A DNA stretch of 64,000 bases from UBA2357 sp041916775 (GCA_041916775.1 JAYRYZ010000006.1:118927-182926); one strand, 5' to 3'. Positions 17,100 to 26,573 are shown, counted from the first letter of the stretch. The notes: generated by a model from the letters alone, not told the origin. Translations and numbers: made by a program.

Positions 17100-17510
17100 A
17101 TGAACATTCCTTCCATCACACAGGTGCCGACCAGCGTAGTCGCACCTGTCATGCAGCCGCCTGGCGGGATGACAGATGCCGCTGCCCGAACACCCGGCTC
17201 TCGCCCGGCTGATGCTGCCTCCAGAGCGAGTTCTCTGCGAGATGCGAACACTGCGAACGAGCGCTCGGAAACACGCGCTCCGGGAAGCCCTGAAGACCTG
17301 CAGAAAGCCCTTGAGGAAGTCCAGTCGGCCATCAACGTGGTCGCCAACGATCTACGCTTTTCGTTCGACGAGGACACCGGGCGCACCTTGGTCAAGATCG
17401 TCGATCGCGAGACCGACGAGGTCATCAAGCAAATCCCTTCGGAAGAACTCGTGCAGATCTCCAAGGCGCTCGACAAGCTGCAGGGTCTGCTGGTGAAGCA
17501 GGAAGCCTGA
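17100..17510 (+). CDS. flaG: FlaG family flagellar protein
   Basis: 136 residues: a low-complexity N-terminal 65 residues rich in Ala, Ser, Pro and Thr, then the conserved FlaG domain (LRFSFDEDTGRTLVKIVD, then TDEVIKQIPSEELVQISKAL). FlaG proteins influence filament length; their exact role is not settled. GAGGAG precedes the ATG. It sits in the standard flagellin-flaG-fliD order. Confidence 0.9.
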   Translation: MNIPSITQVPTSVVAPVMQPPGGMTDAAARTPGSRPADAASRASSLRDANTANERSETRAPGSPEDLQKALEEVQSAINVVANDLRFSFDEDTGRTLVKIVDRETDEVIKQIPSEELVQISKALDKLQGLLVKQEA

Positions 17511-17529
17511 GGCATACAGGAGGCGCATC

Positions 17530-18945
17530 ATGGCTCTCACCGCAAACGGCGTCGGTTCCGGGCTCGACATCAACGGCCTCGTCAGTCAATTGATGACGAT
17601 CGAGGCACGCCCGGCCACTCTGCTCAATACCCGCGAGGCGAGCTTCCAGGCGAAGCTCTCCGCCTTCGGTCAGCTCAAGTCGGCGCTCACGCCGATGCAG
17701 AGCGCGCTCTCCAGCCTGCGCAACGCCAGCAACTTTGGTGCGATGAAGGCAACGGTGGGGGACAGCACCGTGGCCTCCGCGATCGCCAGCAACAGCGCAG
17801 TGAAGAGCAACAACACGCTGGAAGTGCAGCAGATTGCGCAGGGTCAGCGTGTGAGCACCAGCGGCACGACGGAACCTACCGTCGCAGCCGGCACGCTGAG
17901 CTTCAATTTCGGACGCTACGAGACCGACGACAGCGATCCCGACAACCCGGTGACCAGCTTTGTTCAGACCAGCAGCGCATCGGTCACGCTGGAAGCGGGC
18001 AAGGACTCGCTCGAAGACCTGCGCGATGCGATCAACGATGCGAAGATCGGCGTGCGGGCACAGGTCGTCGACAACGGTGAAGCCAAGCAACTCATCATCG
18101 CCGGCAACGGCGAGGGTCAGAACGCAGCCTTCCAGTTGTCCGGAACCGCTGGGCTGTCCGGATTCAGCTACGACGCCAGCACCGGCGCGAGCAGCAGCCT
18201 GAGCGAGCTCGAAAAGGCACAGGACGCGCGCATCCGCCTCAATGGGGTGGTGCTGACCCGCAGCAGCAACTCCATCACCGACGCGCTCGACGGCGTGACG
18301 CTGAACCTCCTCAAGGCCGACCCTGGTAAGACCACTACGCTCAACATTGCGCCGGACCGCAGCGCGGTAAAGGGTGCGATCGAGAGCCTGGTGAAGGCCT
18401 ACAATGACTTCAACACTACCGCGCGCGGCCTCATCAACTACAACACCGAGACGCAGACTGCCGCAACGCTGACCGGCGACTCGACCGCCCGCGGTATCCA
18501 GTCGCAGATCCGCAACGCGCTCGGCAAGGCGTTCGCGAATGGGGACGGGGTCTCGTCCCTGTCCGAGATCGGCATCACCTTCAATCGCGACGGCTCCATG
18601 TCGATCGCGAGCACGAAGCTCGACGCCGCGCTCGCGGATCCGACCAGGAAAGTGGCCGAATTCTTCACCGGGGCAGACGGCAAGGGCGGTTTTGCCAACG
18701 GGCTCAATGACACCTTGAATGGCTTGCTCAAGTCGGGCGGACTGCTCGACGCCAAGACTGAAGGTATCAACCGCTCGATCAAGTCCATCGACGAACAACG
18801 TGAGCGGCTGGTGAGTCGGCTCGAGATGGTCGAGAAGCGCTATCGAGCGCAGTTCACCGCACTCGACGCGCTCGTGGGCAGTCTGTCTCAAACAAGCACC
18901 TATCTGTCTCAACAGCTCGCGAATCTGCCAAAGATTTCGAACTGA
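17530..18945 (+). CDS. fliD: flagellar hook-associated protein 2 (filament cap)
   Basis: 471 residues, normal for FliD. The N terminus GVGSGLDINGLVSQLMTIEA is the FliD signature, and the C-terminal portion LETLVSRLEMVEKRYRAQF-like helix (RLVSRLEMVEKRYRAQFTAL) with a final TSTYLSQQLANL is the assembly region. FliD pentamers cap the growing filament and fold exported flagellin. A strong AGGAGG lies upstream. The gene is followed 18 bp later by its export-chaperone neighbourhood (fliS, fliT). Confidence 0.95.
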   Translation: MALTANGVGSGLDINGLVSQLMTIEARPATLLNTREASFQAKLSAFGQLKSALTPMQSALSSLRNASNFGAMKATVGDSTVASAIASNSAVKSNNTLEVQQIAQGQRVSTSGTTEPTVAAGTLSFNFGRYETDDSDPDNPVTSFVQTSSASVTLEAGKDSLEDLRDAINDAKIGVRAQVVDNGEAKQLIIAGNGEGQNAAFQLSGTAGLSGFSYDASTGASSSLSELEKAQDARIRLNGVVLTRSSNSITDALDGVTLNLLKADPGKTTTLNIAPDRSAVKGAIESLVKAYNDFNTTARGLINYNTETQTAATLTGDSTARGIQSQIRNALGKAFANGDGVSSLSEIGITFNRDGSMSIASTKLDAALADPTRKVAEFFTGADGKGGFANGLNDTLNGLLKSGGLLDAKTEGINRSIKSIDEQRERLVSRLEMVEKRYRAQFTALDALVGSLSQTSTYLSQQLANLPKISN

Positions 18946-18963
18946 CCTCACAGGAGCCACTTC

Positions 18964-19377
18964 ATGTTCGGGACTTCGATGAATCGCGCCTCCGCCTACG
19001 CCAAGGTCGGCGTCGAGACGGGCGTCACCACCGCGGATCCGCACAAGCTGATTCTCATGCTGTACGACGGCGCCCTGCTCTCCATCGCGACTGCACGCCA
19101 CGCGATCGAGACCAAGGACATCCCGGCAAAGGGCAAGGCCATCTCGAAGGCGATCGAGATCATCGCCAGCGGTCTCGATGCCTGTCTCGACATGGAGGCC
19201 GGTGGCGAGCTCGCGTTGCGGCTGTCGGCGCTCTACGAGTACATGACCGACCGACTCCTCTACGCCAACATCCACAACAACGCCGCGGCGCTGGAAGAAG
19301 TGGCGGGGCTGCTGAGCGGGCTGCGTGAGAGCTGGGAAGCGATCGCGCCCAAACCCGGCATGGCTGCCGCAGGCTGA
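18964..19377 (+). CDS. fliS: flagellar export chaperone FliS
   Basis: 137 residues with the FliS hallmarks: an N-terminal YAKVGVETGVTTADPHKLI, then LMLYDGALLSIATA, and helices to YEYMTDRLLYANIHNN. FliS binds the flagellin C terminus in the cytosol to block premature polymerisation. AGGAG precedes the ATG, and fliT starts 9 bp after the stop, so the genes are cotranscribed. Confidence 0.93.
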   Translation: MFGTSMNRASAYAKVGVETGVTTADPHKLILMLYDGALLSIATARHAIETKDIPAKGKAISKAIEIIASGLDACLDMEAGGELALRLSALYEYMTDRLLYANIHNNAAALEEVAGLLSGLRESWEAIAPKPGMAAAG

Positions 19378-19386
19378 GGCACGGCG

Positions 19387-19725
19387 ATGAACCCCAGCCT
19401 CGCGCTTCTCGAACGCATGGCGCGCGCCTCGGCAACGATGGTGGAAAAGGCCGTTGCCAACGACTGGGACACCCTGGTTGAGCTCGAGGCCGAGATGAAC
19501 GGCCTGCGTCGAGAGCTCGCGCGGCTTGAGCCCAATGGCCAGCAGCTTGCCGGTCAGGATGAGGCGGCTCTTGCGCGCAAAGTGGTGCTCGTGCGGCAGA
19601 TGCTCGATGACGCCGAGACGGTGCGCACGCACGTGCTCCCCTGGATGGACAGCGCACGCAAGCTCATCGCGGCCGGCGTCAAGGACCGCGCGGTACGCAA
19701 TGCCTACGGGGCCGGATCGCCCTGA
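19387..19725 (+). CDS. fliT: FliT-like flagellar chaperone
   Basis: 112 residues, almost entirely helical, with ASATMVEKAVANDWDTLVEL and a C-terminal helix about LPWMDSARKLIA. Length, helical content and position after fliS match FliT, the FliD chaperone. FliT is poorly conserved, so the call leans on synteny. GAGG lies 8 nt before the ATG. Confidence 0.75.
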   Translation: MNPSLALLERMARASATMVEKAVANDWDTLVELEAEMNGLRRELARLEPNGQQLAGQDEAALARKVVLVRQMLDDAETVRTHVLPWMDSARKLIAAGVKDRAVRNAYGAGSP

Positions 19726-19755
19726 TCCGCAGGACCACCTCGGGGAGCCCAGGCC

Positions 19756-21096
19756 ATGATTCCGTCGGATCTCGCAGCCCGGCTTCGCATGCTCACCGAA
19801 GCCAGCTTCTTCGACAGCGAGCCGCCGATCCAGGGACCGGCACGCATTCGCGAGATCCAGGCGCGACTCCCGGAGCTGCTCCCGGGGCAGCAGTTTACCG
19901 CGACACTTCAACGCCCTCTGCCCGACGGCACCTTCCAGGCCCTCGTGGGTGGTCGCACCTATACGCTCGCACTCAATCACTCCGCAAAGTCCGGCGATAC
20001 GCTCGAACTCGTCGTCACCGGCAAGACACCGACTGCGGTCACGGCACAGCTCGTGAACCCGGTCCTCGCGGGCAGTGCCGAGGCGAGCCGCCCGACACTC
20101 AGCCAGACCGGGCGGCTCATCAGCTTTCTTCTCACGGGGCAGCCCACCCCGCCCTCGGTTTCACTCGCCGAAGGCAAGCCGCTGGTGGATACGCCACCTA
20201 CAGCCGGTAACGCATCGTCGACGCTGGCGCCCGCGCTGCGCGAGGCACTCACGCGCAGCGGCTTGTTCTACGAATCCCATCAGGTACGCTGGCTTGCAGG
20301 TCAAACCACCACCGCAGCGCTCCTGAAGGAGCCACAAGGCCAGTTGTCGCCACGCCTCGCGCAACTCGTTCAACAGGCCGCCGACGCCGGTGCAATGGGC
20401 ACGGCGGCAAACCCGGCCACGCCGCTGACGACGAACATGGCGGGCGCTGCAGCCACTGCGGCCGGACTGCCTTCCGGGCTCTCCGGTACGCTCGCGGGCC
20501 TGTTGCTGGGCATGGGGCTCACCGCACCGGAGGGCGATGCGGGCGGCAACCCAGCGGGCGCAGGCGGAAACACACCCGGCGCCAACGCCCCGACGGCCAA
20601 TCAGCGCCAGCCCGGCTCGCTTGCCGCAGGCGGACCGGAGCGTGGCGCCACAGTGGAGGAAGATGCGGCAAGCCTGCGCGACGCCAACCAGAACGCGCAG
20701 CAGAATCGTGGCCCCACCGTGCCGGAACGGTTGATGCCACTCGTCCATCAGCAACTCGACTCGATGGCGACACAGAACTACGTGCTCTATGGGCAGGCCT
20801 GGCCCGGGCAGCATTTCCGCTGGGAAATCGAGGACTCGCCCCATGAGCGGCGTGGCGATGCGGGCGACGAGACTGCACAGACCTGGAACACCACCCTGAC
20901 CCTCACCCTGCCCACCCTCGGCGGCGTTGAGGCGCGCCTCAGCCTCACCCCGTCCGGCATCGGCATACGGCTGCTCGCCGACGATGCCGAATCGGTCGCG
21001 CTGCTGGACGCTGCCCGGGCGCAGCTCGACTCGGCACTGGAGGCGGCCAACCTGCCGCTAACCTGCTTCGTCGCGGAGCAGCGTGATGGCGGATGA
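19756..21096 (+). CDS. flagellar hook-length control (FliK) C-terminal-domain protein
   Basis: 446 residues. The middle (about 200-310) is Ala/Gly/Pro-rich and low in complexity. The C-terminal ~100 residues fit the FliK/Flg_hook domain: LTLTLPTLGGVEARLSLTP, then GIGIRLLADD, ending in LEAANLPLTCFVAEQ. True FliK sits with the hook genes and measures hook length. A second, FliK-like protein with a partner FlhB-C-terminal-like gene immediately downstream is common in betaproteobacteria. Whether this is the working FliK or a paralog cannot be told from the window. Confidence 0.75.
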   Translation: MIPSDLAARLRMLTEASFFDSEPPIQGPARIREIQARLPELLPGQQFTATLQRPLPDGTFQALVGGRTYTLALNHSAKSGDTLELVVTGKTPTAVTAQLVNPVLAGSAEASRPTLSQTGRLISFLLTGQPTPPSVSLAEGKPLVDTPPTAGNASSTLAPALREALTRSGLFYESHQVRWLAGQTTTAALLKEPQGQLSPRLAQLVQQAADAGAMGTAANPATPLTTNMAGAAATAAGLPSGLSGTLAGLLLGMGLTAPEGDAGGNPAGAGGNTPGANAPTANQRQPGSLAAGGPERGATVEEDAASLRDANQNAQQNRGPTVPERLMPLVHQQLDSMATQNYVLYGQAWPGQHFRWEIEDSPHERRGDAGDETAQTWNTTLTLTLPTLGGVEARLSLTPSGIGIRLLADDAESVALLDAARAQLDSALEAANLPLTCFVAEQRDGG

Positions 21097-21406
21097 GGCG
21101 GACGACTCCGTTGCGCGCGACCAGGCCGTCGCGCTCACCTACACGCCGGGCGAGGCTGCTCCGCGAGTCGTTGCCAAGGGGCGCGGCCTGATCGCTCAGG
21201 AGATCATCGAGCGCGCCCGCGAAGCCGGCGTGTTCGTACATGAATCCCCCGAGCTCGTCGGCCTGCTCATGCAGGTGGATCTGGATGAACGCATTCCGCC
21301 GCAGCTCTACGTGGCCGTTGCGGAACTGCTGGCATGGCTGTATCGCCTGGAGGCCGGGCAAGCCGCAAAATTTGCTGGCGACGTGACCCCGCAGGCACGC
21401 GGCTAG
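21086..21406 (+). CDS. FlhB C-terminal-domain-like protein (FhlB type)
   Basis: 106 residues matching only the cytosolic C-terminal domain of FlhB: AVALTYTPGEAAPRVVAKGRG, then IIERAREAGVFVHESPELVGL. The autocleavage motif NPTH of FlhB is replaced by a TYTPGE context, and there is no membrane part. Such stand-alone proteins may take part in the export-specificity switch together with FliK. The ATG (with GGAG 7 nt upstream) overlaps the end of the FliK-like gene by 11 bp; a GTG lies one codon earlier. Confidence 0.82.
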   Translation: MADEADDSVARDQAVALTYTPGEAAPRVVAKGRGLIAQEIIERAREAGVFVHESPELVGLLMQVDLDERIPPQLYVAVAELLAWLYRLEAGQAAKFAGDVTPQARG

Positions 21407-21468
21407 CGGTCAGCCGTGATATAACCCGCACAAAACTGAAAAAAGCCAACCCACACTGAAGCCTGCGC

Positions 21469-22245
21469 ATGTCCGAACCCGTCGTCCTCGACACTCGCAA
21501 TGAAGTTCTCGATCTGGAGAAATTCCCCAACTACCTGGTCCGGGACAAGCGCGCGATCGCGCAGTACATGAACGCACTGATCGAGAAGCGCAGTCTCCTC
21601 AGCATCCATCTCAGCCCCAGCACCGCCTTCGTCAGCGCGGTGCTGGATTTCACCACCGATGGCGGCTGGATCATCCTCGACCGCAGTCCGGACGAAGCAC
21701 TCAACGATCGCGTCACGCAGTTGGAGGAAGTTCAGTGCGTGACCAGGCTGGACGGCATCCGCATCCAGTTTCCGCTCTCCAACCTGCACCGCCTGCCCTA
21801 CGACGGCTTCCAGGCGCTCGCAGCCCCGCTACCCACAGTGGTGCTGCGCCTGCAGCGGCGCGAGTGCTACCGGCTTTCCGTGCCGGTGAGCAACCCGGCG
21901 ACCTGCCGTATCAGCGTACCGGCCGAGGGCGGGGCAAGGAAGACGGTTACCGTGCGTGTGCTGGACATCAGCAGCGGCGGTGTGGCACTCATCTTTGCTC
22001 CGGACGAGTTCCACGCCGAGCCGGCTGCAACGATCGAGGACTGCCAGCTGGTGCTGCCCGAGTTCGAACCCTCCGCGATCCGGCTCAAGGTACGCAACCA
22101 GTTCGAGATCGAGACGCGCAGCGGGGCGAAGAACATCCGCCTGGGCTGCGAGTTCATCGACCTTCCGCCAAAGGTGGCGACCAACATCCAGCGCTACATC
22201 TTCAAGGTGGAGCGCGACCGCCGCGCCTTGCAGACCAGCGGCTGA
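21469..22245 (+). CDS. ycgR: PilZ-domain flagellar brake protein (YcgR type)
   Basis: 258 residues: an N-terminal YcgR domain (about 1-125) and a C-terminal PilZ domain. The c-di-GMP contacts are intact: R130-R131 and R135 in QRRECYRL and the D166-x-S-x-x-G171 motif DISSGG. The protein would slow or bias the flagellar motor when c-di-GMP rises. It follows the flagellar block after a 62-bp gap and ends the region; a minus-strand polyamine gene converges on it. Confidence 0.92.
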   Translation: MSEPVVLDTRNEVLDLEKFPNYLVRDKRAIAQYMNALIEKRSLLSIHLSPSTAFVSAVLDFTTDGGWIILDRSPDEALNDRVTQLEEVQCVTRLDGIRIQFPLSNLHRLPYDGFQALAAPLPTVVLRLQRRECYRLSVPVSNPATCRISVPAEGGARKTVTVRVLDISSGGVALIFAPDEFHAEPAATIEDCQLVLPEFEPSAIRLKVRNQFEIETRSGAKNIRLGCEFIDLPPKVATNIQRYIFKVERDRRALQTSG

Positions 22246-22266
22246 TTGACTCTCAGCCTGTTGACG

Positions 22267-22284
22267 CGCAGCCTGATGGCTGCG
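22267..22284. terminator. stem-loop between convergent ycgR and glutamine-synthetase-like gene
   Basis: CGCAGCC-TGAT-GGCTGCG is a perfect 7-bp stem in the 43-bp gap between two genes that end toward each other. No T-run follows on either side, so intrinsic termination is uncertain. Confidence 0.4.
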
Positions 22285-22288
22285 GAGT

Positions 22289-23653
22289 TCAGTAACGCCA
22301 CAGGGTGTGCTCGAACTCCCAGTCGCTGATGCGGCGGCGGTAGTCGGTCCACTCCTGGGTCTTGAGGGCGATGAAGGCGCTCGTGATGCGCGTGCCGACG
22401 GCATTGCGCAGGCATTCGTCGGCCGCGAGGGCATCCACCGCCTCGGCAAGCGTTGCCGGCAGGCGCGCGCCAGCATGCTGTTGCCGCTGTGCATCCGACC
22501 ACAGCCCCGTGTCGTCCACCACGGGGTGACCCGGATCGAGCGCGCGATCCACCCCGTCCAGCCCTGCCGCGATGATGGCCGCAAGCGCGAGGTAGGGGTT
22601 GCAGGTGCCGTCCGGCACACGCCACTCGATGCGCGATGCGGTGATGCGCGCGAGCGTGCTGCGATTGTTGTCGCCGTAGAGCGCAAGCCCCGGCACCCAG
22701 GTGCTGCCCGAGCGCGCCGCCCCCGCGCAGAGGCGCTTGTAGGAATTCACCGTGGGCGCGCACAAGGCGGTCAAGGCGCTGGCGTGCGCAAGCAGCCCGC
22801 CCAGGAAGTGCTGCCCGATCGCCGACAAACCCAACCGGGCGGAACCGCTGTCGCGCATCACCATGCGCCCGTTTGCGTCCTCGAGCGACAGGTGAAAATG
22901 CAGACCGCTACCCGGCTGATCGGCGAACGGCTTGGGCATCAGGCTGAAGACGAGGCCGAGCGACTCGGCCACGCCATGCGCCGCCATCTTGAAGAGCATC
23001 AAGCGGTCGGCCGCGGCCAGCGCGTGGTCGTGACGGTAGTTGATCTCGAACTGGCCGTTGGCGTCCTCGTGGTCCACCTGCTCGAGGCCGAAGCCGAGTT
23101 CGCCTAGCATGGGCACCAGCCGGTCGATGAACGGCACGCCGCGCGCCAGCGTCTGGTAGTCGTAGGACGGCTTGTCGAGCGTGTCCGCCGGGTCCAGCGC
23201 CAGTGGCAGCGGCCGGCCGTTCGGATCACGACGGAACAGGAAGAACTCCGGCTCGATGCCCACGTTGAGCTTCCAACCGCGCTCGTCGAGCCGCGCCACC
23301 TGGCGCTTCAATACCTGGCGCGGGCAGGCGTCGAAGGGCTCACCCGCGACGAAGCCATCCAGCACCACGCGTGCGTAGCCCGGCATCCACGGCATGGGTT
23401 GCACCGATTCGAGCACCGCACGCCCGTAGTACTCGCTGGTCGGGCCGTAGCGTGGCAGGTCGGTGCCCCAGATTGACGGGCCGGAGAACCCTGCCCCGTC
23501 GCTGACGAGATCACCCAGGCGGTTCACCGGAATGAACTTGCCCTTGGCAACGCCGTGGATGTCGGTGAACTGCGCGAACAGGCTGTGCACGCCGCGCTCG
23601 CGCAGCGCGCCGATCAGCTCGGGCACGGAGGCAGCATTGAGGTGGCCGCCCAT
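22289..23653 (-). CDS. glutamine-synthetase-family ligase, second paralog of the polyamine operon
   Basis: 454 residues of the GS type III/GlnT-like branch. Visible GS motifs: AKGKFIPVNR near the N terminus, GIEPEFFLF, NGQFEINYRHDHAL, GSGLHFHLSLED, PTVNSYKRL and EWRVPDGTCNPYLALAA. Family members ligate glutamate to ammonia or, more often in this branch, to amines. It is the last gene of a five-gene operon (puuD-puuA-aminotransferase-puuC-this), and its ATG overlaps the puuC stop by 4 bp, so it belongs to amine catabolism rather than ammonia assimilation. Its N terminus differs clearly from the PuuA-like paralog at 26652, suggesting a different amine substrate. Confidence 0.85.
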   Translation of the reverse strand: MGGHLNAASVPELIGALRERGVHSLFAQFTDIHGVAKGKFIPVNRLGDLVSDGAGFSGPSIWGTDLPRYGPTSEYYGRAVLESVQPMPWMPGYARVVLDGFVAGEPFDACPRQVLKRQVARLDERGWKLNVGIEPEFFLFRRDPNGRPLPLALDPADTLDKPSYDYQTLARGVPFIDRLVPMLGELGFGLEQVDHEDANGQFEINYRHDHALAAADRLMLFKMAAHGVAESLGLVFSLMPKPFADQPGSGLHFHLSLEDANGRMVMRDSGSARLGLSAIGQHFLGGLLAHASALTALCAPTVNSYKRLCAGAARSGSTWVPGLALYGDNNRSTLARITASRIEWRVPDGTCNPYLALAAIIAAGLDGVDRALDPGHPVVDDTGLWSDAQRQQHAGARLPATLAEAVDALAADECLRNAVGTRITSAFIALKTQEWTDYRRRISDWEFEHTLWRY

Positions 23654-25167
23654 CACATCAGCAACCTGATCCAGGTGGTCTTGAGCTCGGTGTACTTCTC
23701 GAGCGCGTGCAGGGACTTGTCGCGCCCGTTGCCGCTTTGCTTGAAGCCACCGAATGGCACCGTGATGTCGTCGTCGTCGTACTGGTTGACATGCACCGTG
23801 CCGGCACGTAGCCGCCGCGCCACGCGGTGCGCGCGGTCCAGGCTGCTGCTCCATACTGCCGCCTGCAGGCCGTAGCTCGTGTTGTTGGCGAGCGCGATCG
23901 CCTCCGCCTCGGTGTCGAAGCGGATCACCGACAGCACCGGGCCGAAGATCTCCTCGCGCGCGATCTTCATGTCGTTGCCGACGCGGTCGAAGATCGTCGG
24001 CTCGACATAGAAACCGCCGCTGCCGGTGCGCGCCTGGTTACCGCCGACCAGGCAGCGTGCGCCCTCGCCGATGCCCGACTCGATGTAGCCCATCACGGTC
24101 GAAAGCTGCTGCCCATCCACGAGGGCACCCATCACGGTGGCCTCGTCCAGCGGATCGCCCGGCATGTAGCGCGGCGCGAGTGCGGCGAGGCGATCGACGA
24201 AGGCCTCGGCGATGGAGGACTGCACGAACAAGCGCGAGGGCGCATTGCAGCTCTCGCCCTGGTTGAAGAACATCGAACCCGCCGCGGTGGCCGCGGCACG
24301 GTCGAGGTCGTTGAAATCCTCGAACACGATGTTCGCCGACTTGCCGCCGAGTTCGTTGTACACCCGCTTCAGGTTCGAGCGGCCCGCGTAGTCCAGCATG
24401 CGGCGGCCGACCCGTGTGGAGCCGGTGAAGCCGATCGCATCCACGTCCATGTGCAGCGCCAGCGCCTCACCCGCCTCGTGGCCGTAGCCCGGCACGACGT
24501 TGAACACGCCCGGCGGCAAGCCGGCCTCCAGCGCGATCTCGGCGAGCCGCATCGCAGTGAGGGGGGATTTCTCGGACGGCTTCAGCACCACGCTGTTACC
24601 GGTAGCGAGCGCCGGCCCGAGCTTCCACGCCGCCATGATCATCGGGTAGTTCCAGGGCACGATGCAGCCGATCACGCCCATCGGCTCGCGCGTGATCATC
24701 GCCAGCGCGTTATCGGCGGTCGGCGCGATCTCGTCGTAGACCTTGTCGATCGCCTCTGCGTACCACTGGATGCAGCGTGCGGTCGACGGCACATCCACGC
24801 TGCGCGCATAGGCGATGGGCTTGCCCATGTCCAGCGTCTCGAGCAGTGCCAGCTCGTCCTTGGCGGCGAGGATGCGCTCGGCGAACTTCTGCAGCACGCG
24901 CTTGCGCGCCGCCGGCGACTGGCGCGACCAGCGTCCGTCCTCGAACGCAGCGCGGGCGCTCTGCACCGCGGTATCGACATCCGCAACCTGTCCGCGCGCG
25001 GCGCTGCCGAGCACCCGCCCGTCGATCGGCGAGACGATCTCGAAGGTGGCGCCATCCTGTGCGTCCACCCGCATGCCGTCGATCAGCGCACGCCCGTCGA
25101 TGCGCAGACTGGCGGCGGCCTGGTGCCACTTGCCGGCATTGTCCGTGTTGTCAGTGCTTGCGCTCAT
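23653..25167 (-). CDS. puuC: aldehyde dehydrogenase, probable gamma-glutamyl-gamma-aminobutyraldehyde dehydrogenase
   Basis: 504 residues, normal for NAD(P)-dependent ALDHs. It has VPWNYPMIMAAWKLGPALATG, the FTGSTRVGR cofactor region, the ELGGKS glutamate, and a catalytic Cys307 in NQGESCNAPSR. The EIFGPVLSV and FGGFKQSGNGRD motifs follow. The residues after the catalytic Cys (NAPSR) differ from the usual AGSR/AGTR. It overlaps both neighbours by 4 bp. In the Puu pathway it oxidises gamma-glutamyl-gamma-aminobutyraldehyde to the acid that PuuD cleaves to GABA. Oxidation of free aminoaldehydes made by the adjacent aminotransferase is equally consistent. Confidence 0.88.
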   Translation of the reverse strand: MSASTDNTDNAGKWHQAAASLRIDGRALIDGMRVDAQDGATFEIVSPIDGRVLGSAARGQVADVDTAVQSARAAFEDGRWSRQSPAARKRVLQKFAERILAAKDELALLETLDMGKPIAYARSVDVPSTARCIQWYAEAIDKVYDEIAPTADNALAMITREPMGVIGCIVPWNYPMIMAAWKLGPALATGNSVVLKPSEKSPLTAMRLAEIALEAGLPPGVFNVVPGYGHEAGEALALHMDVDAIGFTGSTRVGRRMLDYAGRSNLKRVYNELGGKSANIVFEDFNDLDRAAATAAGSMFFNQGESCNAPSRLFVQSSIAEAFVDRLAALAPRYMPGDPLDEATVMGALVDGQQLSTVMGYIESGIGEGARCLVGGNQARTGSGGFYVEPTIFDRVGNDMKIAREEIFGPVLSVIRFDTEAEAIALANNTSYGLQAAVWSSSLDRAHRVARRLRAGTVHVNQYDDDDITVPFGGFKQSGNGRDKSLHALEKYTELKTTWIRLLM

Positions 25168-26555
25168 GCGAAGGCCCCCTTCTCTTTCAGCTCGGCCAGG
25201 GTGTCGTCCAGGCTCTTGCGGATGCGGCGGATCATCTCGTCGATCTCTTCGGTGGTGATCACCAGCGGGGGCGCGATGATCATGCGCTCGCCCACCGCGC
25301 GCATCACCACGCCGTTGCGGAAGCAGTGCTCGCGGCACAGGTAGCCTACGCCGAGCTCTTCCGAGAAGAGCGTGCGGCTGGCCTTGTCCTTGTAGAGCAC
25401 GAGCCCGGCGACCAGGCCGAGGCTGCTGGTGTCGCCCACCAGCGGATGATCGGCGAGCGCGTTGAAGCGCTCCGCGAGGTGCGGGCCGGCGACATCGCGG
25501 ACATGCTCGACGACCTTCTCGTCGCGCATCGCGCGCAGGTTGGCGAGCGCCACCGCGCAGGCCACCGGGTGGCCGGAGTAGGTGTAGCCGTGGTTGAACT
25601 CGCCGCCCTTCTCGAGCAGCGCGGTGGCGATGCGCTCGCCCACCAGCACGCCGCCGAGCGGGATGTATCCGGAGCTCACGCCCTTGGCAAAGGTGATGAT
25701 GTCCGGACGGGTGCCGATGTGCGGATGCTGACAACCGAACCAGGTGCCCAGCCGGCCGAAACCGCAGATCACCTCGTCCTGCGCGAGCAGCACGCCGTAC
25801 TTGTCGCAGATGCGTTGGATCTCCTTCCAGTAGGTGGCGGGCGGAATGATCACGCCGCCCGCGCCCTGCACCGGCTCACCGATGAACGCGGCCACCTTGT
25901 CCGGCCCGAGCGACAGGATCTCGTCCTCCAGCCAGCTCGCGGCGCGGATGCCGAAATCGTCCGCAGATTCGCCCGGCAGGCCGTGCTGCAGGATGTAGGG
26001 CTGATCGATGTGGGTGATGTTGGGCAGCGGCAGATCGCCCTGCGCATGCATGCCCTCCATGCCGCCCAGGCTCGCACCGGCCATGGTGCTGCCATGGTAG
26101 GCGTTGCGCCGGCTGATGATCACCTTGCGCTGCGGCTGGCCTTGCAGATCCCAGTAGCGGCGCACCATGCGCACCACCGTGTCGTTGCTCTCGGAACCGG
26201 AGCTGGAGAAGAACACATGCTTCATGCCCGGGGGCGCCACCTCGGCGATCATCGCCGCGAGTTCGACCGCCGGCACGGTGGCGGTCTTGAAGAAGCTGTT
26301 GTAGAAGGGCAGCGTCTGCATCTGCTCGGTGGCGGCAGCGACGAGATCCTTGCGGCCGTAGCCGAGGTTCACGCACCACAGGCCGCTCATCCCGTCGATG
26401 ATCTCGTTGCCTTCGCTGTCCCAGATGCGGATGCCTTCGCCACGCACGATGAGGCGCGCGCCGGTCTCGCCGAGCGCCTTGTTGTCCGTGAAGGGGTGGA
26501 GGTGATGGGCGGCGTCCAGCTTGCGCAGCGCGGCGCTGTCGAGTTTTGCGTTCAT
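25164..26555 (-). CDS. spuC: class III aminotransferase, probable putrescine/polyamine:pyruvate aminotransferase
   Basis: 463 residues. Fold-type I PLP enzyme motifs: SGLWCVNLGYGR, SGSESNDTVVRM, YHGSTMAG, QDEVICGFGRLG, and the PLP lysine in FAKGVSSGYIPLGGV. N-terminal LHPFTDNKAL and MSGLWCVN are typical of the SpuC group that transaminates putrescine (or cadaverine) with pyruvate. The start at this ATG has GAGGA at proper spacing; an upstream ATG 11 codons earlier is less likely. The stop overlaps the puuC start. The gene gives the operon a second route from diamine to aminoaldehyde besides gamma-glutamylation and PuuB oxidation. Confidence 0.87.
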   Translation of the reverse strand: MNAKLDSAALRKLDAAHHLHPFTDNKALGETGARLIVRGEGIRIWDSEGNEIIDGMSGLWCVNLGYGRKDLVAAATEQMQTLPFYNSFFKTATVPAVELAAMIAEVAPPGMKHVFFSSSGSESNDTVVRMVRRYWDLQGQPQRKVIISRRNAYHGSTMAGASLGGMEGMHAQGDLPLPNITHIDQPYILQHGLPGESADDFGIRAASWLEDEILSLGPDKVAAFIGEPVQGAGGVIIPPATYWKEIQRICDKYGVLLAQDEVICGFGRLGTWFGCQHPHIGTRPDIITFAKGVSSGYIPLGGVLVGERIATALLEKGGEFNHGYTYSGHPVACAVALANLRAMRDEKVVEHVRDVAGPHLAERFNALADHPLVGDTSSLGLVAGLVLYKDKASRTLFSEELGVGYLCREHCFRNGVVMRAVGERMIIAPPLVITTEEIDEMIRRIRKSLDDTLAELKEKGAFA

Positions 26556-26573
26556 GGTGTTGTCCTCTGTTCG

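Noticed and set aside
15020..17515. Long minus-strand frame opposite flagellin 2
   Set aside because: It mirrors the flagellin and FlaG codon pattern, has low-complexity Arg/Gly/Val content and no ribosome site or domain.
17425..19980. Long minus-strand frame opposite fliD-fliS-fliT
   Set aside because: Same reason: antisense shadow of well-defined flagellar genes.
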